DNA of 64,000 bases from CAJXVA01 sp963761755. Its GTDB lineage: Bacteria; Myxococcota_A; Polyangia; Nannocystales; Nannocystaceae. How positions within the stretch are numbered: position 1 is the stretch's first letter; every line of letters starts with the position of its first letter. The DNA lies in contig CAVXIC010000006.1 in assembly GCA_963761755.1 (NCBI GenBank), positions 558,001 to 622,000 of the forward strand, given 5' to 3'. Positions 38,389-48,532 of this stretch are shown here, in pieces. The translations under genes and the position numbers were made by a program. Below the pieces are notes generated by a model. That model was given only the letters and a program-made list of their open reading frames with translations. It was not told the origin of the DNA and did no database searches.

Positions 38389-39693
38389 GTGCCGGCGTTG
38401 GTCGACGCGATCGACATTACCGAGCCCTCGGAGATCCACGGGCACCTGCCGGCGCCGGTGCTGGTGGTGCTGGCCGATGGCGACGCGCAGGTCGACGCGG
38501 GGCGCCCGGTCTTGGGTCGAGCCGCGCTGGCCCGGCTCATGGTGGCCGCGGCCGCTGCCGGGTTCGACCGCACCATCTTGACCCCGGGCACCGCGATGGG
38601 CATCGAGGGGGCCGAGGCGTTCGTGGAGGCCGCGGTGCGGGCGGGCGAGAGAGCGCTGCCGGTGGAGGAGTCGGCGACCGGAGAGCCGCTGCAGCGGCCC
38701 GCGCTCGTGGTCTTCGAGGGGACGCTCCTGCATCCGGCGCTGCTGTCCTTGATGGTCGAGCATCCGCTGGAGCCCGGAGAGCGCTACACGCTCTACGACG
38801 AGGTCGGTCGCCCCGCGGCGTGTTTCCACGGCGAGCTCGCCCGCATCCCCGCGATGCTGCCGCTGACCGAGGAACTCCCGTGGCCCGAGCAGTTCGGCCC
38901 GCGCGATGTCGTGCGGCAGGTCGACCCCCAAGACCTGGCCCGCGCCCAGGCGCTGACCCTGCGGGCAGCCGAGATCGAGATCCCCGACCAGCGAGGCTGG
39001 CGACGGGACGTGGAGCGCCCGGCACTGCGGTGGATGGCGGACTCCGGGCGGCCGCTGGCCCAGCTCAATCTGCTGGGCATCGCGTCGGTCGGGGCGGCGC
39101 TGCCCTTGGCGCTGGTCGCTGGCTTCCTCGGGACGCTGGGCGCCGGGCTCACGCTGATCTTCGGCGTGCTCGTCACCTCGCTGGTCGGCAACATTCGCCG
39201 GCTCCGGCTCGCCGGCGGCGGGCACGTCGAGACGGTCGACGAGCACCTCTCTGCCGCAGCGCGTCCTCTGGGCCACGCTGCGATCATGACGGGTCTGACC
39301 TACGCGATCGTCGCGGAGACCGATCGCTCGTCGGTCGCCGCGGTCGTGCTGCTGGTCGCCGGGGGTGGAGCGGTGCTGCTGTCGCTGCTGCAGGCGCGTC
39401 TGCTGCTGCGGGGTCGCGACGCGGAGATCTTCCGGCTGCCCGACGCACAAAATGCCGCGCGTCGCCTCGGTTTTCCGTGGTGGCCCGGACTGGACCACGC
39501 GCCGCTGTTCGAGCTGCTCGTGCTGGCCGCCTCGCCCTTCGCGACCCCTGAACTCCCGTGGAGCGTGCTCGCAGCAGGCGCGCTCGCACGCCTTTGGCGC
39601 TGGTATGCCGGGCCTCCGGTTTCGCTGCGAGAGGCGGTCGGGGAGCCCGAGCCTCCGGGCGGACGGCCGACGTCGCCCTCGCCACACGGGTGA
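38389..39693 (+). CDS. Membrane protein resembling a degenerate nucleotidyltransferase/CDP-alcohol phosphotransferase fusion
   Basis: The 434-aa product starts at GTG (MPALVDAIDITEPS), with AGGG eight bases upstream. Its N-terminal 190 residues follow the outline of sugar-nucleotide or inositol-phosphate cytidylyltransferases (APVLVVLADGDAQVDAGRPV, ARLMVAAAAAGFDRTILTPG, YTLYDEVGRPAACFHGELAR), but the usual GxG-x-R nucleotide loop is not present. The C-terminal part has about five TM segments with the outline of a CDP-alcohol phosphotransferase (LNLLGIASVGAALPLALVAG, LGHAAIMTGLTYAI), where the DGxxAR...GxxxD motif is replaced by LVGNIRRLRLAGGG. The relation is inference from pattern; the motif loss suggests a pseudoenzyme. 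Confidence 0.72.
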   Translation: MPALVDAIDITEPSEIHGHLPAPVLVVLADGDAQVDAGRPVLGRAALARLMVAAAAAGFDRTILTPGTAMGIEGAEAFVEAAVRAGERALPVEESATGEPLQRPALVVFEGTLLHPALLSLMVEHPLEPGERYTLYDEVGRPAACFHGELARIPAMLPLTEELPWPEQFGPRDVVRQVDPQDLARAQALTLRAAEIEIPDQRGWRRDVERPALRWMADSGRPLAQLNLLGIASVGAALPLALVAGFLGTLGAGLTLIFGVLVTSLVGNIRRLRLAGGGHVETVDEHLSAAARPLGHAAIMTGLTYAIVAETDRSSVAAVVLLVAGGGAVLLSLLQARLLLRGRDAEIFRLPDAQNAARRLGFPWWPGLDHAPLFELLVLAASPFATPELPWSVLAAGALARLWRWYAGPPVSLREAVGEPEPPGGRPTSPSPHG

Positions 39694-39738
39694 GGCGGGC
39701 GCGGCGTCGTCGTTCCGTCCGAGCCGCGTCTTTGTACC

Positions 39739-39767
39739 GGTGTCCTCTGTGGGGACACCTGTGTTTT
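39739..39767 (+). terminator. Candidate terminator hairpin
   Basis: GGTGTCC (39739-39745) pairs with GGACACC (39753-39759) across a 7-base loop and is followed by TGTGTTTTC, a T-rich run. It lies 45 bp downstream of the membrane protein stop. Confidence 0.6.
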
Positions 39768-39818
39768 CAAGTGCATGAGATCAGCGAATAAAGACGGAAC
39801 CCCGACGCAGCGCGAGGT

Positions 39819-39847
39819 TTGACCGGGTAGGGGGGCAGTGCTACGGT
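39819..39847 (+). promoter_or_regulatory. Promoter of lon
   Basis: TTGACC (39819-39824) and TACGGT (39842-39847) are 17 bp apart, and TGC just before the -10 box makes an extended -10 element. The start site would fall near 39854, leaving a leader of about 60 nt. This is the best sigma-70 type match in the window. Confidence 0.55.
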
Positions 39848-39914
39848 CGGCGATGGTCTCGGCGGAACGAGACAACAACCTTGCGTCCGCCCGAGTCGAC
39901 CAGAACGAAGTTCC

Positions 39915-42383
<2,469 letters not shown>

Positions 42384-42413
42384 GGACGAGCGCGTCCGCC
42401 AGCGGCGGCCCAG

Positions 42414-42442
42414 GCCCGAGTCGTTCGCGACTCGGGCTTCTT
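42414..42442 (+). terminator. Rho-independent terminator of lon
   Basis: GCCCGAGTCG (42414-42423) and CGACTCGGGC (42428-42437) form a perfect 10-bp stem closed by a TTCG tetraloop, followed by TTCTT. The stable UUCG loop and position 31 bp after the lon stop make this a convincing terminator. Confidence 0.85.
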
Positions 42443-42506
42443 GCGTTTGGACCGGCAGGTCGGCGCCACGAGCACGCCCGCGGTCGCCTGCTGCTAGACT
42501 CCACCC

Positions 42507-43892
42507 ATGGATTCGAGAGGTGGACCGTGGGTTTGGGGCATCGTCGTCGCGCTGAGCGGATGCGCGAGCGAGTCTCGGGACTCCGATGGCGCTCCCACGC
42601 AGCTGACGACCCTGTCGGGAACGTCGAGTCCGAGCACCAGCGTGGGTGACTCTACGGGCGTGCTCGATCTGGGCGATGGCACCGGCGGGGTCACCGGCGC
42701 GGGGGATGAAGGAGGCGGGTGCGCGGCGGAGGACATCCTGGATCCGAACGCGACCCTCGAGGGCACCGTGTTCGCGCCGAACCTGGAGATCCCGATCAGC
42801 GGCGCGCTGGTCTACATCACCAACCGGCCGATTCCCGAGATCCCCGATGGCTCGTACTGCTCGGAGTGTGTGGAGCTGGAGTGCGATGTGAACTTCGTGC
42901 TCACCGAGGCCGACGGGTCGTTCTCGCTGCCCGCCGTCGCGGCACCGGGGCAGCAGCTCGTCGTGCAGAAGGGCGAGTTTCGCCGGGTCGTCGACCTGGA
43001 CGTCACCGAGGGCACCAACGCCGTGGCGCCGATGGACAGCGCGCTGCCCGGACGCTGGGATCCCGACAACGGCATGTGGATCCCGCGGATCGCCGTCTAC
43101 GACGCGGACCCGGACCGGGTCTACAACGTCCTGGCCAAGTTCGGACTCGGCGAGGTCTCCGCCAACGGGGAGCTCGTCCCGGGGACCCAGCAGTTCGACC
43201 TCATCAGCAGCGTCGATGGCTCATGGATGGACGACCTCACCAACCTTCGTCCGTACCACATCGTTTTCGTGCCGTGCGCGGCCACCAAGTTTTGGCCCGA
43301 GGCCCCCGGCGTGTCCGGCCTTCGTGCGCAGAACATTCGCGACTACGTCGCCGGCGGGGGCAAGTGGTACGCGACCGACCACTCCAACGAGTACATCTCC
43401 GTGCCCTTCGACCCCTACGTCGACTTTCACAACGAGGCGATGCCCGACCTTCAGCCCGCGTTCGATGTGGTCGGCCGGGTGCTGGACCCCGACATGCTGG
43501 CGTGGCTCCAGGCGCTGCCCGCCCCGCTGCAGGACATCGGGGGCGGCTATCCGACGCTGGGCAACCTGCCCAACGTCGAGCTCGAGCTCAACTACTCGGG
43601 GATCGACGCCGTGCACGAGATCCTGGTCGAGAACGACGAGGGCGAGGAGGTCAACGTCGGCCCCTACACCTACGTCGAGGGCCCATGCACCAGTTGCAGC
43701 GACGCGAGCAGCAGCCGGCCGATGGCGTTCGTCGGGCAGTTTGGGTGCGGGCGCATGATGTACAGCACCTTCGAGACGTCCTCGGTCGCTCACGCCGGCT
43801 TGAGCCCGCAGGAGCTCGCGCTGCTGTACATGATCCTCGAGATCGGGGTCTGCCACGACACGCCGCCGCCGCAGCCGCCCCCGGTGGGCTAG
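42507..43892 (+). CDS. Lipoprotein with a regulatory-like beta domain and a ThuA/GATase-like region
   Basis: The 461-aa product starts MDSRGGPWVWGIVVALSGC with the lipobox Cys at residue 19, then a Gly/Ser/Thr/Asp linker with one Cys. Residues about 80-170 resemble a carboxypeptidase regulatory-like beta domain (LEGTVFAPNLEIPISGALVY, EADGSFSLPAVAAPGQQLVV). Residues about 235-440 recall the alpha/beta ThuA or glutamine-amidotransferase-like fold (YHIVFVPCAATKFWP, IRDYVAGGGKWYATDHSNEY, GRMMYSTFETSSVAHAG), without a clear catalytic triad. It may bind or process polysaccharides at the cell surface. Its TAG stop shares CTAG with the opposing gene's stop. Confidence 0.82.
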   Translation: MDSRGGPWVWGIVVALSGCASESRDSDGAPTQLTTLSGTSSPSTSVGDSTGVLDLGDGTGGVTGAGDEGGGCAAEDILDPNATLEGTVFAPNLEIPISGALVYITNRPIPEIPDGSYCSECVELECDVNFVLTEADGSFSLPAVAAPGQQLVVQKGEFRRVVDLDVTEGTNAVAPMDSALPGRWDPDNGMWIPRIAVYDADPDRVYNVLAKFGLGEVSANGELVPGTQQFDLISSVDGSWMDDLTNLRPYHIVFVPCAATKFWPEAPGVSGLRAQNIRDYVAGGGKWYATDHSNEYISVPFDPYVDFHNEAMPDLQPAFDVVGRVLDPDMLAWLQALPAPLQDIGGGYPTLGNLPNVELELNYSGIDAVHEILVENDEGEEVNVGPYTYVEGPCTSCSDASSSRPMAFVGQFGCGRMMYSTFETSSVAHAGLSPQELALLYMILEIGVCHDTPPPQPPPVG

Positions 43893-44242
43893 CGTCCGTT
43901 GAGCCAGGTGATGGTCTCGCGCCACGGCTCGGGCTCGGGCTCATCGGCCTCGTCGCACAGCCGGGCGAAGTCCGCGAGCCGGGCGTCCTCCACCGAGCGC
44001 ACGGCCACCCGGACCAGGTTGCGTCCGATACTGCCCCAGACCTGGCCTTCGTTGGGCAGGACGCTGGGCTGCTTGGCATCGCCGTGCAGCAGCTGCACGG
44101 CGGCGCCCTTGGGCCACGCCAGGGGGGTCTGAACCACGACGAAGCGCGAGCCCCCCGGTATGACGCCTCGCCCGATGACGATGGGCAGGCGGTGGCCCTG
44201 CGACCGGGACGGAAACCCGCGGCGGAGCTCGGTGAGGCGCAT
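43889..44242 (-). CDS. Hypothetical protein
   Basis: The 117-aa product starts MRLTELRRGFPSRSQGHRLP and continues IVIGRGVIPGGSRFVVVQTP, QLLHGDAKQPSVLPNEGQVW and VRSVEDARLADFARLCDEAD. The middle is beta-rich and the end acidic. No family is recognised. It is divergent from the four-gene ligase operon, 71 bp from its first start, and ends on the same CTAG palindrome as the opposing lipoprotein gene. Confidence 0.65.
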   Translation of the reverse strand: MRLTELRRGFPSRSQGHRLPIVIGRGVIPGGSRFVVVQTPLAWPKGAAVQLLHGDAKQPSVLPNEGQVWGSIGRNLVRVAVRSVEDARLADFARLCDEADEPEPEPWRETITWLNGR

Positions 44243-44313
44243 GTTCTTTGGAGCCCTCCGTCGCGCGCATCGGTGCACCAAAACGTTCGGCGGTGGGCTC
44301 CCAGTGGGTGCTG

Positions 44314-45051
44314 ATGAACCTCGTCCTGTCGTGCGAGCACGCATCCAACGCCGTCCCGGCCGGTCTCGAGGACACCCTGGCCATTCCGAACGACGTTCGA
44401 TGGAGCCACCGAGGGTGGGACCCGGGCGCCGAGGAGATGTGTCTGCACCTCGGGCGGGCCTTCGCGACGCCGGTGGTGCTGGGGCGGGTGTGCCGGCTCG
44501 TGGTCGACCTCAACCGCAGCGCCAGCAACCGCCGAGCAACATCGGAGTATGCGCGTCACCTCAGCGAGGACCAGCGGGCCGGCCTGAGGGCGAAGCACCA
44601 CGCGCCGCATTGGCAGGCGGTCGCGGCGGCGATCGACGCGGGGCGCCAGGGCGGCGCCGCCGTGGTCCACGTGTCGGTCCACTCCTTCACCCCGGTGCTG
44701 GGGGACCAGCCGCGGCGGATGGACATCGGCCTGCTCTACGACCCTCGGCGTGCGCTGGAGCGCTCGGCGGCCGGGCTCTGGCAGCAGGCCCTGCGCGCCC
44801 GGGGGCTCCGGGTCGCTCGCAATGCGCCCTATCGGGGCCGGGACGACGGGGTGACCGCGGGGATGCGCAAGCGCTACGCGCATCGCTACGCGGGCCTGGA
44901 GCTCGAGGTCAACCAGGGGCGACTGCGAGGGAAGCGATTCGAGCCAGCCCTGGTGGACGCCGTGACCGACACGCTGCGCTCGGTGCTCGATAGCTTGCAC
45001 CCTCCGAGGTCGTCCGGGGCTCCAACTGCCCGCTCGCCCGACCTTCGATGA
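44314..45051 (+). CDS. N-formylglutamate amidohydrolase-like protein
   Basis: The 245-aa product carries the family motifs LVLSCEHASNAVPAGLED, SHRGWDPGAEE, RLVVDLNRSASNRRATSEY, VVHVSVHSFTPVL and GLELEVNQGRLRGK. Family members are zinc-dependent hydrolases of N-formylglutamate or related amides. The metal-binding CEH, D(P)GA and H..SF residues are in place. The ATG at 44314 starts MNLVLSCEHASNAV; an in-frame GTG two codons earlier is an alternative. It is the first gene of an operon with ATGA overlaps to a C39-like peptidase, an ATP-grasp ligase and a GCS2 ligase, so it probably acts on the product or precursor of those ligases and not in histidine breakdown. Confidence 0.9.
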   Translation: MNLVLSCEHASNAVPAGLEDTLAIPNDVRWSHRGWDPGAEEMCLHLGRAFATPVVLGRVCRLVVDLNRSASNRRATSEYARHLSEDQRAGLRAKHHAPHWQAVAAAIDAGRQGGAAVVHVSVHSFTPVLGDQPRRMDIGLLYDPRRALERSAAGLWQQALRARGLRVARNAPYRGRDDGVTAGMRKRYAHRYAGLELEVNQGRLRGKRFEPALVDAVTDTLRSVLDSLHPPRSSGAPTARSPDLR

Positions 45052-45752
45052 ACGCGCTTCCCTTCTCCATCCACGCGCAGCCCGACGGGCGCAGCTGTGG
45101 CCCAACCTGCCTGCACGCGATCTACGACTTCTGGGGGCTCCAGATGCCGCTCGACGAACTCGTCGGGTCGATCGACCAGCTCGACGGTGGGGGAACGCTC
45201 GCGGTCCAGCTGGGCACCCACGCGCTGAGCCTGGGCTTCGAAGCGACGATCTACACCTACAATCTGCAGCTGTTCGACCCGACCTGGTTTCATCCTCCCG
45301 TGCCGTCGTTGGCAGCCAAGCTCCGCGCCCAGCTCGAGCAAAAGGGCGCCTACGCGCGGCTGATCGACGCGACTCCGCGGTATCTGGCCTTCCTCGAAGG
45401 CGGCGGCAGGGTCGAGCACGTCCCGCTCTCCCCGGGCATGCTGGCGGGCTTCCTCGACGAGGGCGTGCCGGTGCTGACCGGGCTGAGCTCCACCTATCTC
45501 TACGATGCTGCGCGAGAGGTGCCCGAGAGCGACGAGTCGGACGACCTGCGCGGCGAGCCGACCGGGCACTTCGTGGTCATCTGCGGCATGGACCTCGTCG
45601 CCGACGAGGTCGCCGTGGCCAATCCGTGGCCCGGGCCGTCGGGCGAGGCCGGCACCGCCGTCCACTCGACGTGGCGCGTGCTGACCGCGATCGCGCTGGG
45701 GACCCTGACCTACGACGCCAACCTGCTGGTGTTGCGACGGGGGTCGCGATGA
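45048..45752 (+). CDS. C39-like (papain fold) peptidase
   Basis: The 234-aa product has the catalytic pattern of C39-like cysteine peptidases: Gln and Cys in AQPDGRSCGPTCLHAIYDF (Q11, C17) and the His in EPTGHFVVICGMD (about residue 175), followed by VAVANPWPGP, which supplies the Asn/Asp position. There is no signal peptide or ABC domain, so it is a cytoplasmic, stand-alone peptidase or peptide-transfer enzyme. It overlaps the amidohydrolase gene and the ATP-grasp gene by ATGA. In this setting it may trim a peptide or release an amide formed by the ligases. Confidence 0.88.
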   Translation: MNALPFSIHAQPDGRSCGPTCLHAIYDFWGLQMPLDELVGSIDQLDGGGTLAVQLGTHALSLGFEATIYTYNLQLFDPTWFHPPVPSLAAKLRAQLEQKGAYARLIDATPRYLAFLEGGGRVEHVPLSPGMLAGFLDEGVPVLTGLSSTYLYDAAREVPESDESDDLRGEPTGHFVVICGMDLVADEVAVANPWPGPSGEAGTAVHSTWRVLTAIALGTLTYDANLLVLRRGSR

Positions 45753-47236
45753 GCCGCGTCGAGACCGTCATCGTCGTGACCGATCCCGCCGACTGGCGCA
45801 CCCCGAGCGAGGGCGTGGACGTGGTCTCGGCCAAGGACTACCTGACCGACCCGCGATGGGCGGAGCGCAGCGGCGTGCGGGTCGTGAACCTGTGTCGCTC
45901 GTATCGCTACCAGCGCTCCGGCTACTACGTCTCGATGCTGGCGCTGGCGCGCGGGCACCGTCCGATGCCCACGCTCGAAGCCATTCAGGACGCGAAGTCC
46001 AAGACGATCACGCGCCTGCTCGGGGATGAACTCGACCCCCTGATGGAGCAGGCGCTGCGGGAGTCCGAGGCCCGCGAGATCGTCCTGCATCTGTACTTCG
46101 GAGAGGACGCGATTGGCCGGTATCCCGCGCTGTGCCGGGCCATCTTCGCGCGGGCACCCCTGCCGCTGCTGCGGGCGGTGCTGCGGCGCAGCGGACGGGA
46201 GGAGCGCTGGACGCTGGTGTCGGTGGGTGCGCTGCCCCTGCAGGACGTGCCGCCCGAGGACGACGAGCGTCTCCGCGCCGCGATGGAGGCCTTCTTGCGC
46301 CGCCGGGTTCGCTCGCCGCGCTCGGACGTCAGCGGCTACGACCTCGCCATCCTCGTCGATCCTCGAGAGGCCCAGCCGCCCTCGGACGAGATGGCGCTGG
46401 GTCGCTTCGCCGCCGCCGCTTCGGCCGAGGGGTTCTCGGTCGAGTTCGTCGGCAAGGAAGACTTTGCGCGGGTCGCCGAGTTCGACGCGCTGTTCATTCG
46501 GGAGACGACCGCGGTCAACCACCGCACGTTTCGGTTCGCCCAGCGGGCCAGCAAGGAGGGGCTCGAGGTGATCGACGACCCGCAGTCGATCCTGCGGTGC
46601 ACGAACAAGGTGTTCCTCGCCGAAGCCCTGCAGCGCAAGGGGATCCCCATGCCGCGCACGCACATCGCCCATCGCGGCAACCTCGACGAGGTGCTCGAGA
46701 GCATCGGCCTGCCCTGCGTGCTCAAGCAACCCGACAGCAGCTTCTCGCAGGGGGTGCACAAGGTCGACACCGAGGCGGAGTTCGCGACGGCCACCCGAGA
46801 CCTGCTGCGGCGCTCGGAGCTGGTCGTGGCGCAGTCCTTCATGCCGACGGACTTCGACTGGCGCATCGGAGTCCTCTCGGGGCGTCCGCTGTACGCATGC
46901 AAGTACTTCATGGCGCGACGGCACTGGCAGATCGTGCATCGCGACGAGGAGTCGGGCGCGATGGAGGACGGTCTGGTCGAGGCCGTCGCGCTGGACGACG
47001 TGCCCAAGGAGGTGCTCGACACCGCGGTCCGGGCGGCGGACCTGATGGGGCGCTCGCTGTACGGCGTGGACCTCAAGCAGACGCCGCAGGGCGTGGTCGT
47101 CATCGAGGTCAACGACAACCCGAGCATCGACGGGGGCTATGAGGATGCCTTGCTCGGCGAGGCCTTGTACCGCGCGATCATGGTGGAGTTTCGCGCCCGC
47201 CTCGACGCTCGGCATCAGCGCAGGAGTGAATCATGA
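45749..47236 (+). CDS. RimK-like ATP-grasp ligase with RLAN N-terminal domain
   Basis: The 495-aa product has an N-terminal RLAN-type domain (about 1-170; VETVIVVTDPADW, VRVVNLCRSYRYQRSGYYVS, HRPMPTLEAIQDAKSKTITR) and a RimK-like ATP-grasp domain (about 195-480; CTNKVFLAEALQRKGIPMPR, GLPCVLKQPDSSFSQGVHKV, DFDWRIGVLSGRPLYACKYF and the metal-binding VVVIEVNDNPSIDGG). Such enzymes join an amino group to a carboxylate, driven by ATP through an acylphosphate. The combination RLAN plus ATP-grasp is known mainly from predicted amide-ligase clusters with unsettled products. It is flanked by peptidase and GCS2 genes with four-base overlaps. Confidence 0.92.
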   Translation: MSRVETVIVVTDPADWRTPSEGVDVVSAKDYLTDPRWAERSGVRVVNLCRSYRYQRSGYYVSMLALARGHRPMPTLEAIQDAKSKTITRLLGDELDPLMEQALRESEAREIVLHLYFGEDAIGRYPALCRAIFARAPLPLLRAVLRRSGREERWTLVSVGALPLQDVPPEDDERLRAAMEAFLRRRVRSPRSDVSGYDLAILVDPREAQPPSDEMALGRFAAAASAEGFSVEFVGKEDFARVAEFDALFIRETTAVNHRTFRFAQRASKEGLEVIDDPQSILRCTNKVFLAEALQRKGIPMPRTHIAHRGNLDEVLESIGLPCVLKQPDSSFSQGVHKVDTEAEFATATRDLLRRSELVVAQSFMPTDFDWRIGVLSGRPLYACKYFMARRHWQIVHRDEESGAMEDGLVEAVALDDVPKEVLDTAVRAADLMGRSLYGVDLKQTPQGVVVIEVNDNPSIDGGYEDALLGEALYRAIMVEFRARLDARHQRRSES

Positions 47237-48474
47237 ACGACGTCCTTCATCTGTTCGAGGGGGTGGGCATCGAGCTCGAGTACATGCTCGTCGACGCCCA
47301 GACGCTGGCCGTGGCTCCGGTGTGCGATCGGGTGCTCGAGGCCCAGGCGGGCGAGCCCACATGCGACCTGGAGACGGGCACGATCGGGTGGAGCAACGAG
47401 CTCGCGCTGCACGTGCTGGAGCTCAAGACCGCAGGCCCGGCGGACGCGGTCAGCGACGCGGTGGCCGAGGCGTTCTCCACCGACATTCGCCGGATCGATG
47501 CGCTCGCCGCCGAGTTCGGCGCCCGGGTCATGGGCTCGGCGATGCACCCAACGATGGATCCGCAGCGGGAGTCGGTGCTGTGGCCGCACGATGGCCGCGA
47601 CATCTACGCGACCTACGACGCGGTGTTCGGATGCGAGGGCCACGGGTGGACCAACCTGCAGAGCTGTCACCTCAACCTCCCCTTCGGCGACGACGACGAA
47701 TTCGGCCAGCTGCACGCGGCGATCCGCGTCGTGCTGCCGCTGCTGCCGGCCTTGGCCGCGAGCTCGCCGTACGTGGAGGGGGTCTTCGACGGCGTGCTCG
47801 ATCGTCGCCTGGCCGTCTACGCCCGCAACCAGCGGCGGGTGCCGTCGATCATCGGGGCGGTGGTTCCAGAGCCGGTGTTCACGCGGGCGGCCTACGAGCA
47901 GGAGATCCTCGCGCCGATGTACGCCGACATCGCGCCGCTCGACCCCGGGGGCGTGCTCGCGCACGAGTGGCTCAACTCGCGCGGTGCCATCGCGCGATTC
48001 GAGCGCGATGCGATCGAGATTCGGGTGCTCGACGTGCAGGAGTCTCCGTGGGTGGACCTGGCCCTGGCTCGGCTGGTCGTGGCCACGGTGCAGGCCTTGG
48101 TCCGAGGCCGCTGGGTCGACCCCGCGTCGCTGCGCACGGTGGCCACCGCGGGCCTGCGCGAGGTGTTCGACCAGACGGTTCACCACGCCGAGGCGGCGGT
48201 CATCGACAACCCGCAGCTGCTGCGGGCGCTGGGCCGCCCGGAAGGCTCCATGACCGCCGGAGCGCTGTGGAAGGGGGTCTACGGCGATCTCGAGCGCGAT
48301 GGGCTCGGCGACGGCTCCAAGCTCGACGCGCTGCTCCGCCGCCACCTCGACGCCGGGACGCTCGCGACGCGCATCCGGGCTGCAGTGGGCCCTTCGGCGA
48401 GTCCGCAGGGGATCCTCGAGGTCTACCGGGCGGTGGCGGCCTGCGCAGGCACGGACGCCTTGTTCCTCCCCTGA
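47233..48474 (+). CDS. GCS2-type glutamate-cysteine ligase-like enzyme
   Basis: The 413-aa product is a carboxylate-amine ligase of the GCS2 group with GVGIELEYMLVDAQTLAV, GWSNELALHVLELKTAGP, MGSAMHPTMDP, GWTNLQSCHLNLPFGDDDEF and IEIRVLDVQESPWVDLALAR. GCS2 enzymes share the glutamine synthetase fold and form an amide between glutamate (or another acid) and an amine. Without a glutathione synthetase next door and with an ATP-grasp ligase beside it, its product may not be gamma-glutamylcysteine. It is the last gene of the overlapping operon and keeps the conserved acidic metal-binding positions. Confidence 0.92.
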   Translation: MNDVLHLFEGVGIELEYMLVDAQTLAVAPVCDRVLEAQAGEPTCDLETGTIGWSNELALHVLELKTAGPADAVSDAVAEAFSTDIRRIDALAAEFGARVMGSAMHPTMDPQRESVLWPHDGRDIYATYDAVFGCEGHGWTNLQSCHLNLPFGDDDEFGQLHAAIRVVLPLLPALAASSPYVEGVFDGVLDRRLAVYARNQRRVPSIIGAVVPEPVFTRAAYEQEILAPMYADIAPLDPGGVLAHEWLNSRGAIARFERDAIEIRVLDVQESPWVDLALARLVVATVQALVRGRWVDPASLRTVATAGLREVFDQTVHHAEAAVIDNPQLLRALGRPEGSMTAGALWKGVYGDLERDGLGDGSKLDALLRRHLDAGTLATRIRAAVGPSASPQGILEVYRAVAACAGTDALFLP

Positions 48475-48532
48475 GCGCGCCTGCGTCCCTGCAGCCTCCC
48501 GCCTGCCGGTGTTTGCCGCTACTGTGCCCCCG

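Noticed and set aside
43651..45105. 484-residue minus-strand frame
   Set aside because: Antisense to the amidohydrolase gene; Arg/Pro-rich composition.
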